This document shows, piece after piece, positions 16,496 through 28,320 of a stretch of DNA of 64,000 nucleotides. The stretch is from assembly GCA_038227045.1 (NCBI GenBank), contig JBBRQD010000013.1:1-64000 (forward strand). The letters run 5' to 3'. The position numbers and the translations under genes were made by a program. Each line of letters begins with the position of its first letter. Position 1 is the stretch's first letter. The DNA comes from JANXLS01 sp038227045. Lineage in GTDB: Bacteria > Planctomycetota > SZUA-567 > H5-PLA8. Under the pieces are notes generated by a model. It ran no database searches. It had not been told where the DNA came from and saw nothing but the letters and a program-made list of their open reading frames with translations.

Positions 16496-17740
16496 TTAGA
16501 ATTCAAAACCGCGGCCAACTTTTTTCTTTCCGTCCGGCCCGGTTTCCATCACGGAAGGCACGGGAGTCCCCTGTTGTGGCGTTCCGGATTTCCCACTCAG
16601 CGTACTAAACTTATTGCGATTTTGCGGAGGGGGGCCTTGATTCGTCGGAATGGTCGTTTCATCCGACGACGTTCCGCGCCTGATGCCGCGCATCATCAGC
16701 ACCAAATCCTCCGGAGAACTGCTGCTGACCTTCGCCTCTTCCTCGGTGATCACGTTTTTCTGCCAAAGATTGTAGAGCGCCTGATTGAAGGTCTGCATTT
16801 TGTAATGCGAGCCTTCCGCGATGGCTTTTTCAATGTCGCGCGTCGAACCTTCTTCAATCAATTGCCGGACGTAAGAGGTATTCAGCATGACTTCGAGAGC
16901 GGCGACGCGCCCTTGGCCATCCGCACGCTTAACCAGGCGCTGGCAGACGACTCCGCGCAGCAGCAGCCCCAATTGCAGGCGCACCGTTTTGGCTTCCGGG
17001 CCTTCGAAACTGTCGAGGATGCGGTCCAGCGACTGCTTGGCGTCGTTGGTGTGAAGCGTCGAGAAGACCAAATGCCCGGTCTCGGACGCCGTAATCGCAA
17101 AGCGAATCGTTTCGGCGTCGCGCATTTCGCCCATCAGAATCACGTCCGGATCCTGGCGCAATGCGGCGCGCAGCGCGCGGTGCAATTCGTGGGTATCGAT
17201 GCCCAGTTCGCGCTGGTTGATCGTGCTGCGAATGTCCGTGTAAACGAATTCGATCGGGTCTTCAAGTGTGACGATGTGATACGGGCTCTTCTGGTTGATG
17301 CTCTCGATCATCGCGGCGAGCGTCGTCGATTTGCCGGAGCCTGTCGGGCCGGTGACAATCACGAGGCCGTTTTCGTGGTTGCAGAGATCGCGAAGCACTT
17401 CCGGCAAGCCCATTTGCTCGATTGTGGGGACTTCCAGCGGCACGTAACGCAGCACGGCACCAATCTCACCGCGCTGGATGAAGGCGTTGACGCGATAGCG
17501 TCCGACGCCCGGGATTTCGTAGGAGAAATCCGCTTCCATTTCCTGCATGAAAATGCGCGAGCGTTCCGGCCCCATGACATGCGTCAAGGCGAATTTCATC
17601 TCTTCGGGCGTGATCGCCGGATAGGTGTCTTGCGGTACCAAATCGCCGGAGATTCGAAAGAGCGGCGGCCGGCCCGTCTTGAGATGCAAGTCGGAACCCG
17701 CGTTGTCTCTGAGTTCCACCAGCAATGAATCCAATTCCAT
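16496..17740 (-). CDS. pilT: Type IV pilus retraction ATPase PilT
   Basis: A hexameric secretion ATPase that powers pilus retraction. The Walker A GPTGSGKST is at residues 131-139, the Asp box TLEDPIE follows, the Walker B region DVILMGEMRD and the His box STLHTND are intact, and the C-terminal VRQLIEEG matches the AIRNLIRE-type motif of PilT. Length is 414 residues, with a disordered Gln/Pro-rich tail of about 60 residues longer than usual. The rest of the pilus-like machinery lies at 49.4-58.6 kb; PilB and pilins are not in the window. A tract of GGGATTAGGG-type repeats lies upstream at 17765-17910. Confidence 0.93.
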   Translation of the reverse strand: MELDSLLVELRDNAGSDLHLKTGRPPLFRISGDLVPQDTYPAITPEEMKFALTHVMGPERSRIFMQEMEADFSYEIPGVGRYRVNAFIQRGEIGAVLRYVPLEVPTIEQMGLPEVLRDLCNHENGLVIVTGPTGSGKSTTLAAMIESINQKSPYHIVTLEDPIEFVYTDIRSTINQRELGIDTHELHRALRAALRQDPDVILMGEMRDAETIRFAITASETGHLVFSTLHTNDAKQSLDRILDSFEGPEAKTVRLQLGLLLRGVVCQRLVKRADGQGRVAALEVMLNTSYVRQLIEEGSTRDIEKAIAEGSHYKMQTFNQALYNLWQKNVITEEEAKVSSSSPEDLVLMMRGIRRGTSSDETTIPTNQGPPPQNRNKFSTLSGKSGTPQQGTPVPSVMETGPDGKKKVGRGFEF

Positions 17741-17764
17741 GAATGCTTCTCCGAGAATGGAGAG

Positions 17765-17910
17765 GGGTTAGGGGCTAGGGAGTAGGGACAAGGGAGTAAA
17801 AATAGAGCTTCTACGCGTCCTTTAAGTCTCAAAAGCGCGAAGCGCTTTCCCTCCCTAATCCCTAGCCCCTAATCCCTAGCCCCTAATCCCTAACCTCCTA
17901 ACCCCTAATT
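17765..17910. repeat. Heptad TTAGGGG/CCCCTAA repeat pair
   Basis: The left block 17765-17798 carries ggttaggggctaggg units. The right block 17856-17909 carries two tandem 14-mers taatccctagcccc followed by two variant units, in inverted orientation. Together they form an imperfect palindrome between pilT and the aminotransferase gene. A related pair lies at about 27300-27380. Confidence 0.85.
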
Positions 17911-19080
17911 AATCACCGCCACTGCCGCCTCGACACCTGCTCCCGCGTCGATCGTGCAACCTTGCTTTTTCAATATGCCGCCCACCGCGCTCAGGAACAA
18001 GAGTACGGGGTTGGGGCGCGCTCCTTCACCCATTAGACCCACGCGCCAGGCCTTACCCTTCAAATCTCCGAGTCCTCCGCCAATTTCCAGATTATGCTGC
18101 TCTAAAAGAGTCTTGCGCGTGACGACGTCATCCGCGCCTTCCGGCAGCAGCACCGTGGTCAGCGTCGGGCAGCGATCCGCGGGATTTTGCACGAAAAGTT
18201 TCAGCCCCATCGCTTCAATGCCCGCATGAAGTGCGCGTGCCATTTTGGCATGACGCGCAACTCGAGCGGCCAGGCCCTCTTCTACAATCAGCCGCAAACC
18301 TTCGTGCATGGCGTTCGTCATGTTGACCGGACCAGTGTGATGATAGACGCGCTTTTCGTTCCAATAATCGCGCACGAGGGTCATGTCCAGATACCACGAT
18401 TGGACCTTGTGTTTGCGCTTGGCGATGACCTCTTCCGCGCGCTTGCCAAATGTGATCGGCGCGACCCCCGGCGGCACGCCGAGGCACTTCTGCGAACCCG
18501 AATAAACCACGTCGATGTCCCAAGCGTCGGTCTTGAAGTCGGTCCCGCCCAAGCTGGCGACTGTGTCCACCAGCAGCAGCGCGCCGTGCGCATGGCAAAG
18601 CATGGCGATTTCGGGCAGATGACCCTGCATCACGCCGGTGGACGTTTCGCCATGAACCAGCGCGACGACTTTTGCGGGCTTTTCTTTCAAGGCGTTTTCG
18701 ATTTCCTCGGGCTGAACCGCGCGGCCCCACGGAATCTTGATCTCGCGCACGGCCGCGCCGCAGCGCCGGGCAATCTCCGGCATGCGCCCGCTGAAGACGC
18801 CGCCGTTGCAGACAATCAACTCGTCGCCGGGTTCGAGCAGATTCGCCATGGCCGTCTCCATGCCGGACATGCCCGTGCCGGAGATCAGCAGCGTCAACTC
18901 GTTCTTAGTAATGAAGACCTCGCGCAACATGGCCTGAACGGCGTCCATGGTCTTGAAATAAGTCGGGTCCATGTGCCCAACGGTAGGCATCATAAGTCCC
19001 CGGTAAACGCGCGGTGGCACGATGCTGGGTCCGGGGCCCATCAGAATGCGCGCGGGAGGATCGATTTCGGGGAAAGTCAT
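17905..19080 (-). CDS. Class V aminotransferase (alanine/serine-glyoxylate type)
   Basis: A PLP enzyme of fold type I, 391 residues. The N-terminal LMGPGPSIVPPRV and the GHMDP motif are typical of alanine-glyoxylate/serine-glyoxylate aminotransferases. Asp172 (VDTVASLGG) is placed to bind the PLP nitrogen and Lys198 (SGSQKCLGVPPG) to form the Schiff base. The likely reaction is glyoxylate transamination with alanine or serine; a related donor cannot be excluded. I chose ATG at 19080, which has a clear AAGGAG 8 bases upstream, over 19152. It is a single gene between repeat tracts and the DUF255 gene. Confidence 0.9.
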   Translation of the reverse strand: MTFPEIDPPARILMGPGPSIVPPRVYRGLMMPTVGHMDPTYFKTMDAVQAMLREVFITKNELTLLISGTGMSGMETAMANLLEPGDELIVCNGGVFSGRMPEIARRCGAAVREIKIPWGRAVQPEEIENALKEKPAKVVALVHGETSTGVMQGHLPEIAMLCHAHGALLLVDTVASLGGTDFKTDAWDIDVVYSGSQKCLGVPPGVAPITFGKRAEEVIAKRKHKVQSWYLDMTLVRDYWNEKRVYHHTGPVNMTNAMHEGLRLIVEEGLAARVARHAKMARALHAGIEAMGLKLFVQNPADRCPTLTTVLLPEGADDVVTRKTLLEQHNLEIGGGLGDLKGKAWRVGLMGEGARPNPVLLFLSAVGGILKKQGCTIDAGAGVEAAVAVIN

Positions 19081-19193
19081 GGATGGCTCCTTATAAGTGT
19101 GCGGATGAAGGATGTATTTCACCACAAGATTTTTCGGCGTCAAGTTGCGCAAGAGTTACCGGCACTATTGAGATTTTGATGAGGCAACTCGGC

Positions 19194-21656
<2,463 letters not shown>

Positions 21657-21905
21657 GATTCGAAGCTCTGAATTGGAAGGTGAAGACGCGCACGAAATGT
21701 ACGTGGCGGAGTTTAATTTGTCATTCGCCAATTGTCATTTGGTTTTCTCGCCGAGTCTCTGAGTCTCCTTGTCTCCCTAATCTGCCCTTGTGCGGTTAAA
21801 AAGATATTTAACCGGTGGTTTCCAATTGAACTGGGCAATTATATCGATACTTTATAGCAACGAGTTTTAAGCCGATTGTCACTGAATTTTAATGGAACAG
21901 ATCGG

Positions 21906-22625
21906 ATGACCATTGAATCGATACTAGGGCACGGGCTATACGTCTGCCTGACGCTGACACTGTTTGTCTGTGGAATCGGCGTGCCATTGCCCGAAGAAGG
22001 TGTGTTTCTGGCCGCAGGCTGGTACGGGCAGGATCACGGCGCAAACGTGTGGATTTTGTGCGCCTGCGGAGTTTTGGGAGTCTTAATGGGCGATTCGATT
22101 CCCTATTGGATGGGGCGAAAACACGGCGTTCGATTGTTGAAGAAACGCCCGTTTTCCTGGTTCTTAAAAGAAAAAGGCATTCAAAAGACGCGCGAGTTCT
22201 TTGGAAAAAACGGCTCGAAGACGGTCTTCGTCGGGCGCTTCATCGCCGGTTTGCGAATGCCGACGTTCTTCATGGCCGGATCGATGGGCGTGTCGTATTG
22301 GACATTCCTTTTTTGGGATTTGCTGGGCGCGTTGATTTCGTGTCCGACGTCCATCTGGCTGGCGTACACGTACGGCAAACGCGCCGAAGTCATGCTCACC
22401 GAGAGCAAAACGGTGCTCTTCACCGTCTTGGGTCTGATCGTTCTCTATATGGTTTACCACGTCTGGAGCCACCGCGAGAAACCGGAAGACAAAGCCCTTG
22501 CGGCCTTCGGGGTCGAATCGCCAAAACTCCAAGCCGACGACACGTCCGCGGCTCTGCCGGCCCTGACGGAGAAGCGCGAAGTGACGCGCGCGCCGAGCTC
22601 CAAGAACATCAAGTTCAACGTTTAG
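21906..22625 (+). CDS. DedA family membrane protein
   Basis: A 239-residue DedA/SNARE-associated (VTT) protein. It has the re-entrant loop region GIGVPLPEEGVFLAAGWYG, then G-D-S-I-P-Y-W-M-G-R-K-G-type sequence (MGDSIPYWMGRKHG) and FVGRFIAGLRMPTFFMAGSMG, the family signature with the conserved Arg/Gly. The family includes undecaprenyl-phosphate and phospholipid scramblases or translocases; the substrate here is unknown. The tail is charged and disordered (about 200-239). ATG at 21906 is preferred to a TTG 30 bases earlier. It diverges from the DUF255 gene across about 250 bases that should hold both promoters. Confidence 0.9.
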   Translation: MTIESILGHGLYVCLTLTLFVCGIGVPLPEEGVFLAAGWYGQDHGANVWILCACGVLGVLMGDSIPYWMGRKHGVRLLKKRPFSWFLKEKGIQKTREFFGKNGSKTVFVGRFIAGLRMPTFFMAGSMGVSYWTFLFWDLLGALISCPTSIWLAYTYGKRAEVMLTESKTVLFTVLGLIVLYMVYHVWSHREKPEDKALAAFGVESPKLQADDTSAALPALTEKREVTRAPSSKNIKFNV

Positions 22626-22731
22626 ACTTCTTGGCTTTTCGCGGCGTTGCACTGCCACGTTCGGCTCCAATATTTTGCAATGCGGACAGCCAATCGCCGC
22701 GAAGACTCCAAATTTCTGCGCGAGAATTCCG

Positions 22732-24072
22732 ATGCCGACGCCTGTCCTGCCGCCCGGTCCCAAACATTGGCTGTCCGTCAAAACGATTTTGACGTTTCGC
22801 CGCGATCCGTTGAGCTTCCTGCTAAATGCGGCGCGCGACCACGGCGACATCGTTCATTTCAAGCTTGGGCCGCAGGCTACTTATTTCTTCAATCATCCCG
22901 ACCAGATCAAAGACGTTCTGGTCACGCGGAACGACAGCTTCATGAAAGGCCGCGCGCTGCAGCGCTCCAAACGGATTCTCGGCGAAGGTTTGTTGACCAG
23001 CGAAGGCGAATTTCACCGCCGGCAACGGCGGCTGGCGCAGCCCGCGTTTCAACCCCGCCGCCTGCCCGCGTACGGCGCGGCGATGATCGATTTCGCCTCG
23101 CGGACATCCGCGCGCTGGCGGCACGGCGCATCCTTCGATGTCTCTAGCGAAATGATGCGGCTGACACTCGGCATCGTCGGCAAAACGCTTTTCGACGCCG
23201 ACGTCGAATCCGAAGCGCAGGAGATTGGCGAAGCGCTCGGCGTACTGATGAAGACATTCAGCGCGATTTTTTTGCCGTTCTCCGAATTGCTCGAGAAACT
23301 GCCATTGCCGCAAACGCGCCGCGTCGCCAAGGCGATTGCGCGCCTGGATGCGACGATTTACAGATTGATCGAAGACCGCCGGCGCAGCGGCAAAGATCAC
23401 GGCGATCTGCTCTCGATGCTGCTGAACGCGCGCGACGTCGAAGGCGATGGCGGCGGCATGAGCGACAAGCAATTGCGCGACGAAGCCCTGACGATTTTTC
23501 TCGCCGGCCACGAGACCACAGCCAACGCGCTGTCGTGGACATGGTATCTCTTGTCGCAGAATCCGGACGCCGAAGCCGAACTCCACGCCGAACTGGACCG
23601 CGTGTTGAACGGGCGCTCGCCGGCGCTCGACGACATTCCCAATTTGAAATGCACGGAAGCGGTGCTGTCGGAATCGATGCGCCTTTATCCCCCTGCGTGG
23701 GCCATCGGACGCTTGGCGCTGAAAGAATATTCGGCCGGTGAATATCTGCTGCCAAAGGGCTCGCTGGTAATCTTAAGCCCTTATGCCACACACCGCGACG
23801 CGCGTCTTTTTCCGAACCCCGAGCGCTTCGATCTGCGGCGTTGGACGCCCGAAGCGCGCGAGGCTCGGCACCCCTTCGCCTACTTCCCGTTCGGAGGCGG
23901 ACCGCGACGCTGCATCGGTGAAGGTTTCGCGTGGATGGAAGGCATTTTGCTATTGGCCACGCTGGCGCAACGCTGGCGGCTGAAACTCGATCCGAACCAA
24001 AATATCGTTCCGTTTCCGAGCATCACGCTGCGCCCGAAGCACGGAATAAAAATGACGGCGGAAGCGCGGTGA
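22732..24072 (+). CDS. Cytochrome P450
   Basis: A soluble bacterial P450 of 446 residues with no membrane anchor. The oxygen-binding I-helix motif AGHETTA starts at about 258, the K-helix ExxR is ESMR, the PERF-type FNPERFDLRRW follows, and the heme loop FPFGGGPRRCIGEGFA has the thiolate ligand Cys394. By overall pattern it resembles the CYP102/CYP4-like bacterial class that hydroxylates fatty acids, but the substrate is not readable from sequence. I chose ATG at 22732 (MPTPVLPPGPKHW), which starts at the Pro-rich hinge. No ferredoxin or reductase gene lies alongside. It converges with the MoaB-like gene (10 bases between stops). Confidence 0.93.
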   Translation: MPTPVLPPGPKHWLSVKTILTFRRDPLSFLLNAARDHGDIVHFKLGPQATYFFNHPDQIKDVLVTRNDSFMKGRALQRSKRILGEGLLTSEGEFHRRQRRLAQPAFQPRRLPAYGAAMIDFASRTSARWRHGASFDVSSEMMRLTLGIVGKTLFDADVESEAQEIGEALGVLMKTFSAIFLPFSELLEKLPLPQTRRVAKAIARLDATIYRLIEDRRRSGKDHGDLLSMLLNARDVEGDGGGMSDKQLRDEALTIFLAGHETTANALSWTWYLLSQNPDAEAELHAELDRVLNGRSPALDDIPNLKCTEAVLSESMRLYPPAWAIGRLALKEYSAGEYLLPKGSLVILSPYATHRDARLFPNPERFDLRRWTPEAREARHPFAYFPFGGGPRRCIGEGFAWMEGILLLATLAQRWRLKLDPNQNIVPFPSITLRPKHGIKMTAEAR

Positions 24073-24082
24073 CGCGGTTCCG

Positions 24083-24625
24083 CTACGTCGCGCTGTCCGT
24101 TTTGCGCCTGTTCTTGCATCTGCCATTCACTGAATCGATGGCATGCCGCAGCACATGCTTGAGTATTTCGAGTTGCTCGATCGCGGCTTTCGCGTTGCCG
24201 GGGATCGAAAGAACCAGGCATCCCTTCGACACGTAGCCGCCGCAGCGGCTCAAGTGGCTGTTCAACGAATGCTTCAAGCTCCCCGCGCGCAGCATTTCGC
24301 CGATGCCGGGAATGGCGAAGTCGCAGAGCGTTTCCAATGTTTGAGGAGCGATGTCGCGTGCGCCTATGCCCGTGCCGCCGCAGACGACCAGCAAATCCGA
24401 ACGATCGCGCAACGCACCGAAGGCGCGCGATAATTCACCGGTATCGAAGTCGATTGTCACGCCATCGTCCGCGGTCCATCCCTGAGCGCGAAGCCAGCCG
24501 CTGACCGTGACGCGCGCCGTATCGCCGTGGCTGGCACGGCGTGCCGGTTCGCAGAGCACGATTGTGGCGGCGCGAATAGCTTCGGTGCCGGATGCAGAAT
24601 TATCTGGGATCATTAAATCACGCAT
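24083..24625 (-). CDS. moaB: MoaB/MogA-like molybdopterin biosynthesis protein
   Basis: A molybdopterin-binding fold protein of about 180 residues. The signature VVCGGTGIGARDIAPQTLE and the later SKGCLVLSIPGNAKAA (PGNP-like) match the MoaB/MogA family that adenylylates molybdopterin. I chose ATG at 24625 because it overlaps the stop of the upstream aldehyde dehydrogenase gene (ATGCGTGA), a typical coupled arrangement. ATG at 24613 is also possible, and an open frame extends to 24757 inside the dehydrogenase gene but is not needed. No other molybdenum cofactor gene or Mo-enzyme is in the window. Confidence 0.82.
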   Translation of the reverse strand: MRDLMIPDNSASGTEAIRAATIVLCEPARRASHGDTARVTVSGWLRAQGWTADDGVTIDFDTGELSRAFGALRDRSDLLVVCGGTGIGARDIAPQTLETLCDFAIPGIGEMLRAGSLKHSLNSHLSRCGGYVSKGCLVLSIPGNAKAAIEQLEILKHVLRHAIDSVNGRCKNRRKTDSAT

Positions 24626-26069
24626 CGACATAAATTGTTTTGGTCTGCGAATAAAAATCGAGCGCGCTCTTGCCCATTTCACGCGAGCCGCTCGTCGAAT
24701 CCTTGCAGCCGCCGAATGGCGCTTGCAGCTCGACGCCGGCGGTCGGCGAATTGACATGGATCATGCCCGCGTCGCTGCGCCGCGCGAATTCCTGCGCTGC
24801 CTTGAGATCGCGCGTGCAGATGCCGGATGCCAGGCCGTACTCCGTCCGGTTCGCCACGGCGATCGCTTCGTCCAGATCCTTCACTTTGATCACGCCCAGC
24901 ACCGGCCCAAAAATCTCGTCCTGAGCGAACTTCGAATCCTGCTTAAAATCCACAAACACAGCCGGTGAAATGTAGCAGCCCTGATCGTAAATCCCGCCGC
25001 TCAGGCGTTCGCCACCCACGAGACAGCGCGCGCCGTCGCTTTTGGCCTGCGCGATGCAATCCTGAATCTTTTTACACTGCCGTTCGTCGATGATTGGACA
25101 AATTTCAGTCTTCGGATCCATGCCGTCGCCGACGCGCAAACCTTTCGTCCGCGCCACGACTTTGTCGACGAATTCGTCGTAGACTTTTTCCAAAACGATC
25201 GCGCGGCTGGTCGCGGTGCATTTGTGTCCCGCGGCCCAAAACGCGCCCGTTACGGTATCCTCAACCGCGCGCGCCATGTCAGCGTCCGGCATGATCACCA
25301 TGGGGTTCTTGCCGCCCATTTCAAACGCGATGCGGATCAGCCGGTCGGCGTTTTTGCGCATGATGGCCTTGCCCGTCTCGCGCGAACCCGTGAATGAAAT
25401 CGCGCGCACGCGCTTGTCGCCCACGACCGCTTCGCCGATCTCGTTTCCGCCGCCCGTGACGAGATTGAAGACGCCCGGCGGCAAGCCCGCTTCCGCGTAC
25501 ACTTCCGCGATAATCGCCGCCGATTGCGGCGCCAGCGGGGAGGGCTTCAAGACCACAGTGTTTCCGCACAACAAGGCCGGCGCGGATTTCCAGACCGGGA
25601 TCGCCGACGGAAAATTCCACGGCGAAATCAACGCGACGACGCCCAAGGGCGCGCGCAGCGTGTACAGAAAGCGGCCGTCTATAAAGGAGGGAATCGTCTC
25701 GCCGCTCAGTCCGGCCCATTGTCCCGCGTAGAAGCGCAGCAGCCCCACGCTGCGATCGATTTCACCGCGCGCTTCGCCGATGTTCTTGCCTTCTTCCTTC
25801 GTCAAAATTTCAGCGGCTTCGTCGCGGCGGCGAACGAGAATGTCGGCGGACTTGCGCAAAAAATCCGCGCGTTTTGGCGGCAGTAATTTCGACCAGGCGC
25901 CAAAAGCCTGCTCAGCCGCACCCACTGCGGCTGCGGCGTCGGCCGCGCTGGAATCCTGAAATTCCGACACGACCTCGCTCGTCCGAGCCGGATTGAAATT
26001 GGAAAATGTCTTTTTCGACGCGGACGAAGCCCATTCGCCGTTGATGAAATTGCCGTACGTTTTTGCCAT
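24618..26069 (-). CDS. Aldehyde dehydrogenase (ketoglutarate-semialdehyde dehydrogenase-like)
   Basis: An NAD(P)-dependent aldehyde dehydrogenase of 483 residues. The oxyanion residue Asn152 (PWNF), general base Glu250 (FEMGGKNP) and nucleophile Cys284 (AAGHKCTATS) are all present. The GHKCTATSR and C-terminal PTAGVELQAPFGGCKDS segments resemble the alpha-ketoglutaric semialdehyde dehydrogenase (YcbD) subfamily more than betaine-aldehyde or succinate-semialdehyde enzymes; the substrate call is tentative. I chose ATG at 26069, with GGGGA about 8 bases upstream; further upstream starts would run towards the divergent truD. Its stop overlaps the MoaB-like start. Confidence 0.9.
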   Translation of the reverse strand: MAKTYGNFINGEWASSASKKTFSNFNPARTSEVVSEFQDSSAADAAAAVGAAEQAFGAWSKLLPPKRADFLRKSADILVRRRDEAAEILTKEEGKNIGEARGEIDRSVGLLRFYAGQWAGLSGETIPSFIDGRFLYTLRAPLGVVALISPWNFPSAIPVWKSAPALLCGNTVVLKPSPLAPQSAAIIAEVYAEAGLPPGVFNLVTGGGNEIGEAVVGDKRVRAISFTGSRETGKAIMRKNADRLIRIAFEMGGKNPMVIMPDADMARAVEDTVTGAFWAAGHKCTATSRAIVLEKVYDEFVDKVVARTKGLRVGDGMDPKTEICPIIDERQCKKIQDCIAQAKSDGARCLVGGERLSGGIYDQGCYISPAVFVDFKQDSKFAQDEIFGPVLGVIKVKDLDEAIAVANRTEYGLASGICTRDLKAAQEFARRSDAGMIHVNSPTAGVELQAPFGGCKDSTSGSREMGKSALDFYSQTKTIYVDA

Positions 26070-26148
26070 GATATTTTCCCCGCCGCAGATGTGGCGCCCG
26101 CCCGTTGAAGTGGTCATCTCAATTGAATGCATTATCATGCATATCGCG

Positions 26149-27276
26149 ATGAATTCAAACACGTTCGAAAACTCTTCCGCAGCCGAATATCCGCGGCTCT
26201 GTCCGCCCCGGCCGGGCGCGTCCCGCCTCCTTTATAAGGCCACGCCCGATGATTTTCTCGTCGAAGAAATTCCGCAGTACGAACCCAGCGGCACGGGCAC
26301 GCACACCTGGATCTGGATTGAAAAGCGTGGCATGACCACTCACGCCGCCGCCCGCTCGCTCGCCCAGAAGCTCCATAAAAATCCCGGCGACGCCGGCATC
26401 GCCGGACTCAAAGACGCGCAGGCCGTCGCACGGCAGTGGATTACGTTCGAAAACGTTGCGCAAAGCGCCGACGAAATCGCGGGGTTCTCGGACGAGAAGC
26501 TGAAGGTGCTTGCCGTGTCGCGCCACGCGAACAAGCTGCGCATGGGACATCTGCGCGGAAATCGGTTTGTCATTCGCATCAACATTGCCGAGCCGGCAGA
26601 AGCGCAGCCGGAAATATCCGCGCCGACGGAATTGCTGGCGCGCGCTCAAAACGTTCTTTCGATATTGAAGCAGTGCGGGATTCCGAATTATTTCGGCGAG
26701 CAGCGCTTTGGAAACCAGCGAACCAATGCCGCGATGGGCAGGCTGCTCGTTCTCGGCGACAGTGCCGGTTTCGACGCCGCAATGGCCGTTGCGGGACAGG
26801 CTCGCCAGGCCCGCGATCGCAAGATGCGCAACCTGCTGGTGAACGCGTTTCAATCCGAGCTTTTCAACTGCGTGCTCGCAGCAAGGCTGTCAGACATGGG
26901 GACGATTCTGGCCGGTGATCTCGCCAGCCTGCACCGCAACGGCGCGGTGTTCAAAGTCGCGACGGAAGACGACGCGCGCAAAGAACAGCCGCGCGCCGAT
27001 GCGCATGAAATCAGCCCGTCGGGCCCGATCTTCGGCCCCAAAATGGCTCAGCCCGAAGGCAAACCCGGTGAACTCGAAGCGCGCGTGCTCAACGACGCGG
27101 GCGTCGCGCTCGCCGATTTCGGACGCAATGAAGCCGAACGCCAACCCGGCGCGCGCCGTCCGCTCCGGATCTTTTTTCTCGACGAACCCGAAGCCCGAGC
27201 CGACGGCGGCAGCGTAATCTTGCGTTTCACGCTGCCCTCAGGATCGTATGCTACAGTGGTGTTGAATGAGCTGTGA
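26149..27276 (+). CDS. truD: tRNA pseudouridine synthase TruD
   Basis: Makes pseudouridine-13 in tRNA(Glu). The N-terminal FLVEEIPQY and W-I-W-I-E-K-R, the catalytic Asp89 in GLKDAQAVARQW, and NYFGEQRFG plus AFQSELFN are family motifs. The residue after KD is Ala where most TruD proteins have Arg (KDR). Length is 375 residues, in range. I chose ATG at 26149. It diverges from the aldehyde dehydrogenase gene with about 80 bases between starts. A TTAGGG-type repeat pair follows the stop. Confidence 0.92.
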   Translation: MNSNTFENSSAAEYPRLCPPRPGASRLLYKATPDDFLVEEIPQYEPSGTGTHTWIWIEKRGMTTHAAARSLAQKLHKNPGDAGIAGLKDAQAVARQWITFENVAQSADEIAGFSDEKLKVLAVSRHANKLRMGHLRGNRFVIRINIAEPAEAQPEISAPTELLARAQNVLSILKQCGIPNYFGEQRFGNQRTNAAMGRLLVLGDSAGFDAAMAVAGQARQARDRKMRNLLVNAFQSELFNCVLAARLSDMGTILAGDLASLHRNGAVFKVATEDDARKEQPRADAHEISPSGPIFGPKMAQPEGKPGELEARVLNDAGVALADFGRNEAERQPGARRPLRIFFLDEPEARADGGSVILRFTLPSGSYATVVLNEL

Positions 27277-27295
27277 GTGTCCCGTACCGTGACTA

Positions 27296-27380
27296 GGATT
27301 TAGAGGGTAGGGTTTAGGGAATAGTGGGAAAGAAATGTGTTGCAGTACCCTAGCCCCTAACCCCTGTCCCTTAGTCCCTG
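27296..27380. repeat. TTAGGG/CCCTAA inverted repeat pair
   Basis: Units gggtagggtttaggg (27305-27319) and taccctagcccctaacccc (about 27346-27364) form an imperfect palindrome between truD and the ABC ATPase gene. It belongs to the same family as 17765-17910. Confidence 0.75.
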
Positions 27381-27410
27381 CACTTTTTTAAAGAAACGAC
27401 CAATACCGCC

Positions 27411-28211
27411 ATGATTGACGTTCGCGGCATCAAAATGATTTTCTACACGCACGAAGGCAAAGAGCAGCTTGCCGTCGACGGCTTGAGTTTTCATGTCGGC
27501 GCCGGAGAAGTGTATGGATTGCTCGGCCCAAACGGCGCAGGCAAGACGACGACTCTGCGCATGCTCGCCGGCTTGATGAATCCGTCCGCCGGGGAAGTGT
27601 TCATTGACGGCGTCAGCGGCGCGTCCGATCCGATGGCGCTCAAAATGCGCGCCGGTTTTCTCACCGCCAACACCGGACTTTACGCGCGGCTGACTCCGCG
27701 CGAAACGCTCGCGTATTTCGCGCGTCTTCGCGGCGTGCCTGAAAATAAACTCGTTGCGCACGTGAACCACCTGGTCGATTTGTTGAGCCTCACGAGCTTC
27801 GCTGATCGCCGCTGCGAAGGCATGTCCACGGGCGAACGTCAGCGCGTCCAAATCGCCCGCACGCTGGTCGGCGATCCGCCGGTACTGATCCTAGACGAAC
27901 CCACGCTCGGCCTGGACGTTCTCACCAACCGCCTGATTCTTCATTTCGTGCGCGACGCCGCGAAGCTCGGCCGCACGATCATCCTCTCAACGCACCACCT
28001 TGACGAAGTTGAAACGATCTGCCATCGCTACGGCCTGATGCACCGCGGCCGCATGTTGGCCGAAGGTACGCTCGCCGAATTGCGCGCTCTCTCCGGACAG
28101 GAACGGCTCAGCGAAATATTTTTAACGCTCGTCGAACGCGTCGAAGGAAAAGCAGTGGAGGAGGAAGAAGTGCTTCATGGCGAGATCGGCACAAATCCAA
28201 TTGAAGGTTAG
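27411..28211 (+). CDS. ABC transporter ATP-binding protein (NatA-like)
   Basis: A single nucleotide-binding domain of 266 residues: Walker A GPNGAGKTT (about 40-48), the signature MSTGERQRVQIAR, Walker B VLILDEPTLGLD and the H-loop STHHLDEVE. The sequence (VRGIKMIFYTHEGKEQLAVDGLSF) resembles NatA-type ATPases of ABC-2 exporters. The usual permease gene does not follow: a GTTGAAGGTT-family repeat and the GTPase gene come next. The ATPase may therefore work with a permease encoded elsewhere. The C-terminus (about 245-266) is acidic. Confidence 0.9.
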   Translation: MIDVRGIKMIFYTHEGKEQLAVDGLSFHVGAGEVYGLLGPNGAGKTTTLRMLAGLMNPSAGEVFIDGVSGASDPMALKMRAGFLTANTGLYARLTPRETLAYFARLRGVPENKLVAHVNHLVDLLSLTSFADRRCEGMSTGERQRVQIARTLVGDPPVLILDEPTLGLDVLTNRLILHFVRDAAKLGRTIILSTHHLDEVETICHRYGLMHRGRMLAEGTLAELRALSGQERLSEIFLTLVERVEGKAVEEEEVLHGEIGTNPIEG

Positions 28212-28288
28212 AAGGTTGAAGGTTTAGAACGGAGATCACTTTGTCGTGAGTATTTAACCTTCAACTTTCAACCTTCAAACCTTCAACC
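28201..28288. repeat. Inverted repeat, GTTGAAGGTT family
   Basis: The left arm about 28201-28226 (ttgaaggttagaaggttgaa units) pairs with 28255-28288 (aaccttcaactttcaacc units). The left arm overlaps the last codons of the ABC ATPase gene. Confidence 0.8.
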
Positions 28289-28320
28289 CAAGAAAAGCCC
28301 TCGAAGGAAAATACGCTCGC

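Noticed and set aside
15853..17740. Cobalamin riboswitch near the adenosyltransferase or mutase genes
   Set aside because: No B12-box-like sequence or long conserved leader was found upstream of either transcription unit.
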